Shown piece after piece: positions 24,571 through 36,346 of a stretch of 64,000 nucleotides of DNA. How positions within the stretch are numbered: the first letter of the stretch is position 1; every line of letters begins with the position of its first letter. The notes under the pieces were generated by a model that worked only from the letters and a program-made list of their open reading frames with translations, was not told where the DNA came from and searched no databases. The stretch comes from Marivita sp. GTDB lineage: Bacteria; Pseudomonadota; Alphaproteobacteria; Rhodobacterales; Rhodobacteraceae. The translations under genes and the position numbers were made by a program. Location: contig NZ_JAIPUT010000002.1 of NCBI RefSeq assembly GCF_020055635.1, forward strand, positions 142,014-206,013, given 5' to 3'.

Positions 24571-26510
24571 GCGCGGCTCCGACCATCCGGATCATTGGCC
24601 TGCATGACCTGTTGCAGGCGTTCCTGCTGACTGCGGATGCGTTCGCGGTCCTTGGAGGGGTACGCCTCGAGCGGCGGGTTGTCGCCGTAAAGCGCCTGCA
24701 AGGTTATATCGCGGGCGATGGGGGCCGCCGCGGACGAGCCGCCGCCGCCATGTTCGACAACCACCGACACCGCGATCCTGGGGGTCTCGTAGGGTGCATA
24801 ATTCACAAAGAGCGCATGGTCGCGCCGGTTCCACGGCAGGTCCTCGTTGCGGGTGACGCCCCGCGCGCGCTCGGCGGCGGTGATGTTTCGGACCTGGCTG
24901 GTGCCGGTCTTGCCCGCCATGCGGACGGTTTCGTCGATGATGCGCGAGCCATACGCGGTGCCGCGGCGGTCGTTGCTGACCGCATACATCGCGCGGCGTA
25001 TCTGGCGCAGATGGTTTTCGTTGAAGCCCAGATCCGTGCCGCCGGTCTCTGCCATCTCGGCGCTGCCGATCCTGCGGGTGAGGCGGGGCGTGACCTCTTT
25101 GCCGGTGGCCAGCCGGGCGGTCATCACGGCAAGCTGCAACGGAGAGCTGAGGACGAAGCCTTGGCCAATGGAGGCGTTTACCGTGTCGCCAATCACCCAG
25201 CCAGCCCCGCGTTCGCGTTCCTTCCATTCCTTGTTCGGAACAAGCCCTTCCGTGACGGCGGACATGCCGATGCTGAACGCCTGTCCCAGACCAAGCCGCC
25301 GGGCGGTGTCGGCGATGCGTTCGATGCCGACCGTCAGCGCGAGGTCGTAGAAATAGACGTCGCAGCTTTCGCGGAGCGCCTGTTCGAGGTTCATGTGGCC
25401 GTGGCCCGCACGTTTCCAGCAGTGGAACCTGCGACCGGCGACCTGCATATGGCCGGGGCACCAGACGGTTTCGTCCGGTGCGACGACGCCTGCATCCAGA
25501 GCGGCCAGAACGGTGACCATCTTGAAGGTCGATCCGGGGGGATAGGCGTCCTGCACGGTCTTCGAGGCCAGCGGACGATGGTCGTTTTCCCTGAGTTCGC
25601 CGAAATCCGCGACCGAGATGCCACGCACGAATTTGTTCGGATCGTAGGACGGCGACGAGGCGATGCCCAGCAGATCGCCATTGGTGACATCCATCACCAC
25701 GACAGAGGCACTTTCTTCGCCCAGTCGGGCCTGGATGTAGCTTTGCAGCTTGCTGTCGACGGTCAGCTGCATGTCGGCGCCCGCGGTGCCTTCCTGGCGA
25801 TCCAGTTCGCGCATGACGCGCCCGACCGCGTTCACCTCGACGCGTTTGGCACCGGCGCGACCGCGCAGCACCTCTTCGTGGCGGGCTTCGATCCCGACCT
25901 TGCCGATCTGGAACCGGGGGATGCGAAGGACCGGGTCGGGGGTTTCGTATCGCGACAGGTCGCGTTCGCTGACCGGGCCGACATAGCCCACCACATGCGC
26001 GAAGTCGCCCCGCCGCGGATAGATGCGCGACAGCCCGACCTCGGGGGTGACGCCGGGCAGGGCAGGGGCGTTCACCGCGACGCGGCTGATGTCTTCCCAG
26101 GTGACGCGTTCGGCTACGGTGACGGGCAGGAACGGCGCGCTGCGCTGCATTTCGCTCAGGGCGCGGTTCAGCTCGTCCTCGTCAAGCTCTACCAGGGCCG
26201 AAAGCCGTGCCACGACATCGTCCACATTGCCCGCGTCCTCGCGGACCATCGTGATCCGGTAGGACGGCTCATTGCCGGCGAGGATGATTCCGTTGCGATC
26301 GAAAATCTGGCCGCGGGTCGGCGGGATCAGCCGGATGTTGATGCGATTCTCTTCGGCCAGCAGACGGAATTCATCGGCCTGATCGACCTGGAGATGCCGC
26401 ATTCGCAGGCCAAGCGCCCCGGCAAATGCCAGTTGCACGCCGCCAAGGATCACACCCCGGCGCGAGATCTTGCGGATGCTTTCCGCCGTGTCTTTTGGCG
26501 CTCGTCTCAT
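24567..26510 (-). CDS. mrdA: Penicillin-binding protein 2 (elongation transpeptidase)
   Basis: 647-aa class B PBP anchored by one N-terminal membrane segment (GVILGGVQLAFAGALGLRMR). The pedestal region includes ENRINIRLIPPTRGQIFDRN. The transpeptidase domain has the serine motif YPPGSTFKMVT (SxxK, about residue 325), the SxN-type stretch ESCDVYFYDLAL, and KTGTSQVRN (KTG box, about 527). It crosslinks peptidoglycan during elongation with RodA. Overlaps of 4 nt with mreD before and rodA after place it firmly inside the mre operon. Confidence 0.97.
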   Translation of the reverse strand: MRRAPKDTAESIRKISRRGVILGGVQLAFAGALGLRMRHLQVDQADEFRLLAEENRINIRLIPPTRGQIFDRNGIILAGNEPSYRITMVREDAGNVDDVVARLSALVELDEDELNRALSEMQRSAPFLPVTVAERVTWEDISRVAVNAPALPGVTPEVGLSRIYPRRGDFAHVVGYVGPVSERDLSRYETPDPVLRIPRFQIGKVGIEARHEEVLRGRAGAKRVEVNAVGRVMRELDRQEGTAGADMQLTVDSKLQSYIQARLGEESASVVVMDVTNGDLLGIASSPSYDPNKFVRGISVADFGELRENDHRPLASKTVQDAYPPGSTFKMVTVLAALDAGVVAPDETVWCPGHMQVAGRRFHCWKRAGHGHMNLEQALRESCDVYFYDLALTVGIERIADTARRLGLGQAFSIGMSAVTEGLVPNKEWKERERGAGWVIGDTVNASIGQGFVLSSPLQLAVMTARLATGKEVTPRLTRRIGSAEMAETGGTDLGFNENHLRQIRRAMYAVSNDRRGTAYGSRIIDETVRMAGKTGTSQVRNITAAERARGVTRNEDLPWNRRDHALFVNYAPYETPRIAVSVVVEHGGGGSSAAAPIARDITLQALYGDNPPLEAYPSKDRERIRSQQERLQQVMQANDPDGRSRA

Positions 26511-27043
26511 TGCGTCCGCCCCAAGCGATCCATGTCACCGGGCGCGCTGCGGCGCACCCCGAACAGGAAATACGACACGACCACCACAATCGGATAGACC
26601 GCGATGGTCAGAACGACCTGGACAAGGCTGAGGGTCAGCGTGCCCGGCACAAGGATAAGGATCATCATCACCGCGCGATAGAGGATCGTGATCACGATAA
26701 AGGTACCGGCGAAGGTCAGCCATTCAAGCACAAATGTCGTTTCGCGCTGCCGCCGTTCGCGGGATTTGAGCCATTCGGTCGCGCAGACCACCAGGACCGA
26801 CCAGAGACCCGGCGGGCGTTGCAGCAGCATGTCGGCCAGCAGCATCACCGCCGCGACCAGCAGGACAGGCACGTAATCCGGTCGCCGAACCGCCCAGGCA
26901 AAGACCATGGCCACCAGGACATCTGGCCCGGCCCAATGGCTGGGCGCGGGGTTCAGCGGCAGCAGGTGGAAGAACAGGACCACGAAGGCGGTCAGGATGA
27001 ACAGGAAACGCATGCCCCAAAGCTTCAGCAGACCGGTATCCAT
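26507..27043 (-). CDS. mreD: Rod-shape determining protein MreD
   Basis: 178-aa inner-membrane protein with about five hydrophobic segments (FLFILTAFVVLFFHLLPL, VLVAMVFAWAVRRPDYV, PVLLVAAVMLLADML, LTFAGTFIVITILYRAVMMI and VLTIAVYPIVVVVSYFLFGV). Sequence conservation in MreD is low, so the call depends mostly on topology and on its place between mreC (1-nt overlap) and mrdA (4-nt overlap). Part of the elongasome scaffold. Confidence 0.9.
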   Translation of the reverse strand: MDTGLLKLWGMRFLFILTAFVVLFFHLLPLNPAPSHWAGPDVLVAMVFAWAVRRPDYVPVLLVAAVMLLADMLLQRPPGLWSVLVVCATEWLKSRERRQRETTFVLEWLTFAGTFIVITILYRAVMMILILVPGTLTLSLVQVVLTIAVYPIVVVVSYFLFGVRRSAPGDMDRLGRTQ

Positions 27044-27948
27044 CAGTCTGCCGGCTCTGCTACGGCGGTGTCGGTCGCGGCCGGAGGCGTTTCCGGCAGG
27101 ATGAGCGCCGACGGGTTCGACACCCGCCGCGCACCGTGATCGCGCAGGACGCGCAGGAATTCGAGCCGTTCGTAATCCGCCGCCAGCCGGGTGCGCAGAC
27201 GGCCGCCCGGATCCTGGGCCACCTGACCGATGAGAAGTCCGGGGGGGAAGACCTCGCCATCACCCGAGGTGACGATCCGGTCTCCGGGGCGGACCTGGTC
27301 GGGGTCTTCCAGAAAGTCGATGGGCGGCGCCGACGTATTGTCACCAACGATCAGGGCGCGCTGGCCCGACGGCTGGATCGTCGCCGGGATACGGCTGGTG
27401 GCGTCGGTGAGCATGATCACGCGGCTGGTGTTGGCGCCGACACCCGAGATGCGGCCGACAAGCCCGGTACCGTCCATTGTCGCCCATCCGTCAACAATCC
27501 CGTCGCGAGACCCGACATTGATCAGGACCGACTGGCGGAACGGCGACCCGGAATCGGCCAGCACGACGCCGGTGATGTAGGTCAGGCGCGGGTCGAGCCG
27601 GACGTTGTTCAGGTCGCGCAGCTTGGCGTTTTCCTGTTCAAGCTGAAGCGCCGCTTCCTTCCACGCGGTCATCTGGCGCAACTCGCGGCGCAGTTCCTGG
27701 TTCTGTTCGTAGATGCGCTGATAGCTGCGAAAGTCCCGCGCCAGGTTGACCGTCGCCGTGACAGGGGCCATCGCCCAGTCAAAGCTCGGGATCACCGTGT
27801 CGATCACCACGGCCCGGAACCGTTCCACGCGGGGGCTGTCGATCCGCCAGACGAAGAACAGGCCGAGAAGGCACAGCACGACCACCGCCAGCAGCAAGCG
27901 CCGCAGCGGGGTTGTGTAGGCTTCGCTGTTTGTGCCGTTTTTTGCCAA
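27043..27948 (-). CDS. mreC: Rod-shape determining protein MreC
   Basis: 301-aa bitopic protein with a membrane anchor at about 17-36 (LLLAVVVLCLLGLFFVWRI), a coiled coil (YQRIYEQNQELRRELRQM through LEQENAKLRDLNN, about 78-115) and the periplasmic beta-barrel domain (ITGVVLADSGSPFRQSVLIN, GLVGRISGVGANTSRVIMLT, GDRIVTSGDGEVFPPGLLIG). It links cytoplasmic MreB with the PBP2/RodA machinery. The last 30 residues are Ala/Pro-rich and probably disordered. It begins 29 nt after mreB. Confidence 0.95.
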   Translation of the reverse strand: MAKNGTNSEAYTTPLRRLLLAVVVLCLLGLFFVWRIDSPRVERFRAVVIDTVIPSFDWAMAPVTATVNLARDFRSYQRIYEQNQELRRELRQMTAWKEAALQLEQENAKLRDLNNVRLDPRLTYITGVVLADSGSPFRQSVLINVGSRDGIVDGWATMDGTGLVGRISGVGANTSRVIMLTDATSRIPATIQPSGQRALIVGDNTSAPPIDFLEDPDQVRPGDRIVTSGDGEVFPPGLLIGQVAQDPGGRLRTRLAADYERLEFLRVLRDHGARRVSNPSALILPETPPAATDTAVAEPAD

Positions 27949-27977
27949 AAATCCCCCTTCCCGGAAGGGTGGTCGGA

Positions 27978-29359
<1,382 letters not shown>

Positions 29360-29791
29360 ATGCTTGTCAAAGTTTTAAAGAGTATTTTCAAACTCGGGGT
29401 CTATGCGGCAGGTGTCGCTGCCGTGGTCGGGGTCTGGGACTATACCCGGCAGGCCAAGGCTGCCGATTTTCAGTATACGGTCGGTGCGCATGCGGCGTCG
29501 CTGGCCGACCGCTACGGCACCGAAGCCCAGTTCGCGGTGGGGGCGCTCGACATTGCGAAAGGTGGCGTCCGGAACGGCCTTGAATGGGCAGACAATGCCG
29601 GTCTGCTTGGCAAGACAGGCGACGCGAGTCCCACCCCCGAGGTGGAAATGGCCCAGTCGGATCTTCCCGAAATTGAGAGCGGGGTCCTCGCACCAGTGGC
29701 AGAGCCGTCCGACGCCGTCGAGATCGCGGCGGTCCGGACCGTCCTGGCCCCCGAGACATCACTTTTTCCCCGCGTCCGCGCCCTTCGGTGA
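29360..29791 (+). CDS. Signal-anchored protein of unknown function
   Basis: 143-aa product with an N-terminal membrane anchor or signal (KVLKSIFKLGVYAAGVAAVV, about 4-23) followed by a soluble part that would lie in the periplasm: AADFQYTVGAHAASLADRYG, then an acidic, Pro-rich tail. No family recognised. The start ATG 29360 has GAGGGT 5 nt upstream; the frame is open further upstream but without a better start. It is divergent from mreB and 110 nt ahead of the flavoprotein gene. Its position next to the cell-wall elongation operon is suggestive only. Confidence 0.7.
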   Translation: MLVKVLKSIFKLGVYAAGVAAVVGVWDYTRQAKAADFQYTVGAHAASLADRYGTEAQFAVGALDIAKGGVRNGLEWADNAGLLGKTGDASPTPEVEMAQSDLPEIESGVLAPVAEPSDAVEIAAVRTVLAPETSLFPRVRALR

Positions 29792-29901
29792 AGCACTGAA
29801 ACGACGGCGCGTCGTTTTCCTGCTGCAACGTGTCGGGTCGGTTTGGTGGTGCGTTTACACTCCGGGTATTCACGGGTTCAAACGTCTTGGAGTGAAGACC
29901 C

Positions 29902-32400
29902 ATGAAAACGCATGTCAAAGCATTGGTGATCGGTGGCGGCGCCGTCGGCACCTCGATCGCCTATCACCTCGCCCGCGCAGGCTGGGATGATGTTATGCTG
30001 CTCGAGCGGGATGAACTGACATCCGGCTCGACCTGGCATGCCGCTGGCCTGTTGCCCTATTTCAACATGTCCTATGCGACGACCCATATTCACGACTATT
30101 CGATCAAGTACTACAAGACGCTCGAGGAAGAGACCGGGCTGAATGCGGGCTTTTCCGTCGTCGGCAACCTGCGCATGGCGCAAAGCCAGGAGCGGATGAA
30201 CGAATACATGCTTTATGCGTCCACGGCGGAAACCTGTGGCGTGCCCTATGAATGGCTGAGCCCGGCGCAGATCAAGGAGCGGTATCCGCTGGTCAATGCC
30301 GACGATCTGGTCGGCGCGATCTTTCACCCGACCGATGGCTACATCAACCCGGCCGACGTCACCATGGCGATGGCCAAGGGTGCACGTCAGCGGGGCGTGA
30401 TGATCGAGCGCAAGTGGCAGGCGGATGCGTTCCACTGGACCGGCGATCATTGGGATGTGACCTGCACCAAGATGGTGGAAAAGGGCGGCAACCTCGTGCC
30501 GTCGGATGAACAGATCGTCATTCATGCCGAGCATGTGGTGACCGCGACGGGCAACCACCCGCAGCGCACGGCCAAGCTCTTGGGCCTGAAAATCCCCGCG
30601 ATTCCGGTGGAGCACCAGTTTATCGTCACCGAACCCGATCCGGCGCTGGTGGAATGGCGGAAGTCGAACGGGGAACATCCGGTTTTGCGCGATGCCGATG
30701 CCAAGTGGTATGTGCGCGAGGAACGCGGCGGCTGGATTCTTGGCCCCTACGAACGCAACGCGCCGGCGCGCTTCGAATACGGTGTCCCGGACAGCTTCCG
30801 CGCCGACCTGTTCCCGCTCGATCTGGAGCGGATCGAAGAGGAATACATGAGCATGATCCACCGGATTCCCTCGTCGGAAACCGTGGGTCTCAAAGACGAT
30901 TTCAACGGTCCGATCTGCTACACGCCCGATGGCAACCCGCTGGTCGGCCCGGCACCCGGCCTGCGCAACATGTGGCTGGCCGAGGGGTTCTCGTTCGGGA
31001 TCACGGCGGCGGGTGGCACGGGGTATTACCTTGCCCAGTTGATGGTCGAGGGCGAGGCCGAGATCGACATGGCGTCGCTGGATCCCAAGCGCTACGGGTC
31101 GTGGATGACCACGGAATACGCCGCGCGCAAGAACGAAGAGGCATATGAGCACGTCTACATCCTGCATCACCCCGACGAGGAACGCCCGGCCTGCCGTCCG
31201 CTTCGTACGGCTCCGGCGTACGATCGGCAAAAGGCGCTGGGTGCGCAGTTCGGCTGCGTGAACGGTTGGGAGCGTCCGAACTACTACGGGCCGCTGGATG
31301 CGCCAGAGACGTTCGATCATGACGCGCGGTCGTTCAAGCGCGGTGGCTGGTGGAAATACGCCGTGGACGAAGCCAAGGCGATCCGCGAAGGGGTTGGCCT
31401 GATCGACGCGACGGCCTTTACCAAGCATCTGGTCAAGGGTCCGGGCGCGACGCAGTTCCTTGACTGGTTCACCTGCAACAAGCTGCCCAAGGTGGGGCGC
31501 ATCAACCTGACCTATGCGCTGACAGATCACGGCACGACACGCACGGAATATACCATCGTGCGGTTGGGCGAGGATGAATACTATCTCGTCTCCGCCGGTG
31601 CCTGGACGGCTTATGACGCGGATTACCTGCGCAAGGCGGCCGAGGACAAGGCGGCCGAGTTTGGCTATGTCGAGATCCAGGACGTGACCACCCAATGGGG
31701 TGTCTTTGCCATCGCCGGGCCGAAATCGCGCGATGTTCTGAAAGAGATCGTCAAGGATGCCGACCCCGAAACCGTGCTGGGCAACAAGCGGTTCCCGTGG
31801 CTGACCTGCCGCGACATCGAGTTGGGCATGTGCCCGGTGCGCGCGATCCGGGTGGCCTATACCGGCGAGCTGGGGTGGGAACTGCACCACCCGATCGAGA
31901 TGCAGAATTACCTCTGGGATCAGCTGATGGCGGCGGGGGCCAAGCACGACATGAAGCTTGTCGGCGGTCGTGCGCAGAACTGGTTGCGTCAAGAGAAGAG
32001 CTACCGCGCCTTTGGCAACGAGCTGGGCCGCGACGCGACACCGCTGGAAGCCGATCTGCCGCGCTTTGTCGATCTGTCAAAGGAGTTCCATGGCAAGGCG
32101 GCGCTGGAAGAAACCGGAGTGCGATCCAAGTGCTGCACGCTGCTGATCGACGGGCCGGAGGATGCCGATCCCTGGGGTCGCGAAGTGCTGTATCACGGCG
32201 AGACCCGCGTTGGGCGACTGACCTCGGGCGGCTATTCGGTGGCCTTCGGCAAGTCCATCGGCATGGGCTATGTGACGCCGGACCTGGCGGTGCCGGGGAC
32301 CAAGCTGCAGGTCAAGATGTTCGACCAGCTTTGGGATGCGGAGGTTGTCGAGGACAGCCCCTATGATCCCAAAAACGAGGCCATCCGGGTCGATGGATGA
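29902..32400 (+). CDS. FAD-dependent dimethylglycine/sarcosine-dehydrogenase-like protein fused to a GcvT domain
   Basis: 832-aa two-domain enzyme. Residues about 5-380 are a DAO-type FAD oxidoreductase: ALVIGGGAVGTSIAYHLARA (Rossmann fingerprint) and LTSGSTWHAAGLLPY, in which the histidine matches the covalent flavin site of mitochondrial dimethylglycine/sarcosine dehydrogenases. Residues about 430-825 form the folate-binding aminomethyltransferase (GcvT) fold with C-terminal barrel (RVAYTGELGWELHHPIEMQN, GYVTPDLAVPG). It probably demethylates an N-methylated amine such as dimethylglycine or sarcosine and passes the C1 unit to tetrahydrofolate. Exact substrate unknown; many Roseobacter paralogues exist. 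A row of palindromes follows the stop. Confidence 0.88.
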   Translation: MKTHVKALVIGGGAVGTSIAYHLARAGWDDVMLLERDELTSGSTWHAAGLLPYFNMSYATTHIHDYSIKYYKTLEEETGLNAGFSVVGNLRMAQSQERMNEYMLYASTAETCGVPYEWLSPAQIKERYPLVNADDLVGAIFHPTDGYINPADVTMAMAKGARQRGVMIERKWQADAFHWTGDHWDVTCTKMVEKGGNLVPSDEQIVIHAEHVVTATGNHPQRTAKLLGLKIPAIPVEHQFIVTEPDPALVEWRKSNGEHPVLRDADAKWYVREERGGWILGPYERNAPARFEYGVPDSFRADLFPLDLERIEEEYMSMIHRIPSSETVGLKDDFNGPICYTPDGNPLVGPAPGLRNMWLAEGFSFGITAAGGTGYYLAQLMVEGEAEIDMASLDPKRYGSWMTTEYAARKNEEAYEHVYILHHPDEERPACRPLRTAPAYDRQKALGAQFGCVNGWERPNYYGPLDAPETFDHDARSFKRGGWWKYAVDEAKAIREGVGLIDATAFTKHLVKGPGATQFLDWFTCNKLPKVGRINLTYALTDHGTTRTEYTIVRLGEDEYYLVSAGAWTAYDADYLRKAAEDKAAEFGYVEIQDVTTQWGVFAIAGPKSRDVLKEIVKDADPETVLGNKRFPWLTCRDIELGMCPVRAIRVAYTGELGWELHHPIEMQNYLWDQLMAAGAKHDMKLVGGRAQNWLRQEKSYRAFGNELGRDATPLEADLPRFVDLSKEFHGKAALEETGVRSKCCTLLIDGPEDADPWGREVLYHGETRVGRLTSGGYSVAFGKSIGMGYVTPDLAVPGTKLQVKMFDQLWDAEVVEDSPYDPKNEAIRVDG

Positions 32401-32404
32401 CGCC

Positions 32405-32500
32405 GTACCAAGGGCTTTCGAAAGCCCTTGGTACGCATTTTCCAAAATGCGTTGAAAGCGCGTTCGAACGCGCTTTCTTCAAGCCGCTTCGAAGCGGCTT
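32405..32500. repeat. Row of four perfect or near-perfect palindromes
   Basis: Within 96 bp between two convergent genes: (1) 32405-32434, a 30-bp perfect palindrome with half GTACCAAGGGCTTTC; (2) 32433-32452, 9-bp arms ACGCATTTT/AAAATGCGT around CC; (3) 32454-32477, a 24-bp perfect palindrome with half GAAAGCGCGTTC; (4) 32481-32500, a 20-bp perfect palindrome with half AAGCCGCTTC. Numbers 1, 3 and 4 are all centred on TTCGAA. No long T-tracts. They could stop transcription from both sides, but the repetition exceeds what a terminator needs. Confidence 0.9.
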
Positions 32501-32503
32501 TGC

Positions 32504-34192
32504 CTAGCCCAGAAGACGTCGCGCAATCACCTGTGCCTGGATCTCGGCGGCACCTTCGAAGATGTTCAGGATGCGCGCGTCGCAGAGGATACGGCTGATC
32601 TTGTATTCGAGCGCGAACCCGTTGCCGCCGTGGATTTGCAACGCGTTGTCCGCCGCAGCCCATGCCACCCGTGCGCCGAGCAGCTTGGCCATGCCGGCCT
32701 CCAGGTCGCAGCGGCGGCCTTCGTCCTTTTCGCGGGCCGAGAAATAGGTCAGCTGACGCGCGATCATGATCTCGACAGCCATCATCGCCAGTTTCGACGC
32801 AACGCGCGGAAAATGGATCAGCGCCTTGCCGAACTGCTTGCGATCCTGTGCGTATTTCATGCCTTCGTCCAGCGCCGATTGCGCGACGCCGATGGCGCGG
32901 GCGGCGGTCTGGATGCGAGCGGATTCGAAGGTCTCCATCAGCTGCTTGAAGCCCTTGCCCTCTTCCATGCCCAGAAGGTTCTCGCCCTTGACCTTGAAGT
33001 CGTCGAAGTTGAGGGTGTATTCTTTCATGCCGCGATAACCGAGCACTTCGATCTCGCCGCCCGAGATGCCCGGATCCTGCCACGGTTCCGCATCGGTGCC
33101 GGGGGTCTTTTCGGCCATGAACATCGACAATCCCTTGTAATTGTCGGTGTCGGGCACCGTGCGGGCAAGGACTGTCATCACATGAGTGCGGGCGGCGTGG
33201 GTGATCCATGTCTTGTTGCCGTTGAGGATCCAGTCTCCGTTCTCGTCCTTCACGGCCTTGGTCCGCAGCGATCCGAGGTCGGATCCGGTGTTGGGTTCGG
33301 TGAAGACGGCCGTGGGCAGGATCTCACCCGACGCCAGACCGGGCAGCCATTTGGCCTTTTGTTCGTCGGTGCCGCCAGCAATGACCAGTTCAGCCGCGAT
33401 CTCGGACCGGGTGCCGAGCGAGCCGACGCCGATATAGCCGCGCGACAGTTCTTCGGACACGACGCACATGGAATTCTTGCTCAGGCCAAACCCGCCATGT
33501 TCTTCGGGAATGGTCAGGCCGAACACGCCCATCTCGGCCAGCTCGTCGATGATCTCCATCGGGATGAGTTCATCCTTGAGGTGCCAGTCCTGCGCGTGGG
33601 GTTCCACCTTGTCGAGCGAGAAGCGGCGAAACTGTTCGCGGATCATCTCGAGCTCGTCGTCGAGACCACAGGCGCCGACGGTCAGTTCGGCGCTGCGTTC
33701 CTGCATCAGTTCAACAAGGCGCACGCGGGCTGCCTGGGTGTTGCCGCTTTGGGTCAGGTGCATGACCTCGGGTGTCATCAGAACGCGCATGTCGTCCTGC
33801 CCAAGACCGATATCCTGAAGCCGAACCATTTCGCCCTGGTTCATCTGGATGCCGCCATAGATCTGCCAGAGGTATTCGCCAAAGGCGATCTGGTGGATCA
33901 GCTGTTCGACCTCGCCGAATTTGCCATCTGCATCGAGCCGTTCGGCCCAGCCCTGCATCTGGCGCAGCGATTCGACATATGTCGCCAACCACGCAAGACC
34001 GTGCGCGGCGGTCTGGTTGTCTTCGATCAGGGCTCCGGAAATGCGGCCATCCGCTTCGACCATGCCGCGCACCTTCGCCGTCGCCATGTCCAGCACGGCG
34101 TTGGCGGGCTCGAGTGCGGCGGCCGTCAGCGACACCAGGTTCGGCAGGATCGTTTCGGTTGTCAGGGTCAAGTCTTGTCCGTCATGGGCCAT
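32504..34192 (-). CDS. mcd: (2S)-methylsuccinyl-CoA dehydrogenase
   Basis: 562-aa acyl-CoA dehydrogenase that oxidises (2S)-methylsuccinyl-CoA to mesaconyl-CoA in the ethylmalonyl-CoA pathway. It carries an N-terminal extension of about 170 residues (starting AHDGQDLTLTTETILPNLVS) before the usual dehydrogenase fold, the mark of Mcd. The core contains GLTIPEEHGGFGLS, FTEPNTGSDLGSLRTKAV (FAD loop), YGG-type ALQIHGGNGFALEYKISRIL and catalytic-Glu region FEGAAEIQAQVIARRLLG. ATG 34192 has AAGGA 8 nt upstream; a longer frame to 34354 lacks a ribosome site. Electrons would pass to EtfAB, encoded about 10 kb away. A generic acyl-CoA dehydrogenase is the alternative, less likely given ccr and ecm. 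Confidence 0.9.
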   Translation of the reverse strand: MAHDGQDLTLTTETILPNLVSLTAAALEPANAVLDMATAKVRGMVEADGRISGALIEDNQTAAHGLAWLATYVESLRQMQGWAERLDADGKFGEVEQLIHQIAFGEYLWQIYGGIQMNQGEMVRLQDIGLGQDDMRVLMTPEVMHLTQSGNTQAARVRLVELMQERSAELTVGACGLDDELEMIREQFRRFSLDKVEPHAQDWHLKDELIPMEIIDELAEMGVFGLTIPEEHGGFGLSKNSMCVVSEELSRGYIGVGSLGTRSEIAAELVIAGGTDEQKAKWLPGLASGEILPTAVFTEPNTGSDLGSLRTKAVKDENGDWILNGNKTWITHAARTHVMTVLARTVPDTDNYKGLSMFMAEKTPGTDAEPWQDPGISGGEIEVLGYRGMKEYTLNFDDFKVKGENLLGMEEGKGFKQLMETFESARIQTAARAIGVAQSALDEGMKYAQDRKQFGKALIHFPRVASKLAMMAVEIMIARQLTYFSAREKDEGRRCDLEAGMAKLLGARVAWAAADNALQIHGGNGFALEYKISRILCDARILNIFEGAAEIQAQVIARRLLG

Positions 34193-34339
34193 GAATCGTG
34201 TCCTTTCAGCTTTGTCGCTGGATATCCACTTTGCAGGTGCAGCGCAACAAAAATACCCAATTAACCTTCGATTTGTTCCAATCTTTCGTCTTGAATTGCT
34301 GCTCTGCGGCGCCATGCCGGGTGCAGCTGCAGAAAGAAG

Positions 34340-34377
34340 AAAGGGCGGATGCACCTGAACATGTGCTCCCGCCCTTT
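34340..34377 (-). terminator. Terminator of pckA
   Basis: On the minus strand AAAGGGCGG (34377-34369) and CCGCCCTTT (34348-34340) form a 9-bp stem with a 20-nt loop, followed by a T-rich tract (TCTTCTTTCT). It lies about 30 nt behind the pckA stop. The large loop lowers certainty. Confidence 0.65.
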
Positions 34378-34408
34378 TGTTTCCAAGCGCCTTTCGACGC
34401 AGGCAAGC

Positions 34409-36007
<1,599 letters not shown>

Positions 36008-36346
36008 TTGCCAAGCTCCTGTAGCCGCGCGTCTTGCGGCGGTCTTTCCTTAACGCGCGGTATTTTGCGCGACCCGGACGTCACGTCAGAGATGTTGGCC
36101 TCTTAACATGGCATTTCCAAGACTGAACAGGATGCAAACACGCCGTTAGCGCAACCAAGACGGGTTTAGCGCAACCATGGCAGAGCTCTGCCGCAGGATG
36201 TGATGCAAATTAGCCATCCGTAAGGACTTTTCCGTCTCAATTAGGCAGCGGTCACAAAGTGATTCGCAAATTACGTTGGCGCAAGGCGAAAAATTCCGCA
36301 TAATGATGAAAAATCATAATCGAGAGCAGTACAAGGAACACAATCC
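36008..36346. promoter_or_regulatory. 339-bp divergent control region between pckA and chvI
   Basis: No ORF with a ribosome site is seen here. Besides the tandem repeat listed separately, the chvI leader contains an imperfect AT-rich palindrome at 36300-36319 (ATAATGATGAAAAATCATAA). AAGGA precedes the chvI ATG. AT content is higher than in surrounding genes, as expected for two divergent promoters; I could not choose single -35/-10 pairs with confidence. Confidence 0.5.
36146..36177. promoter_or_regulatory. Tandem 12-bp repeat TTAGCGCAACCA, candidate operator
   Basis: TTAGCGCAACCA occurs exactly at 36146-36157 and again at 36166-36177. The period is 20 bp, close to two helical turns, so both copies face the same side of the DNA, typical of a protein binding in tandem. 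It lies about 140 nt upstream of pckA and 170 nt upstream of chvI. The TTAGCG core recurs as GTTAGCGGTAAC before pyk. Confidence 0.55.

Noticed and set aside
21943..24630. 895-codon plus-strand open frame opposite rpe, ghrA and rodA
   Set aside because: It crosses three well-supported minus-strand genes and their gaps, with Asp/His/Arg-rich low-similarity sequence. Long shadow frames are common at this GC content.
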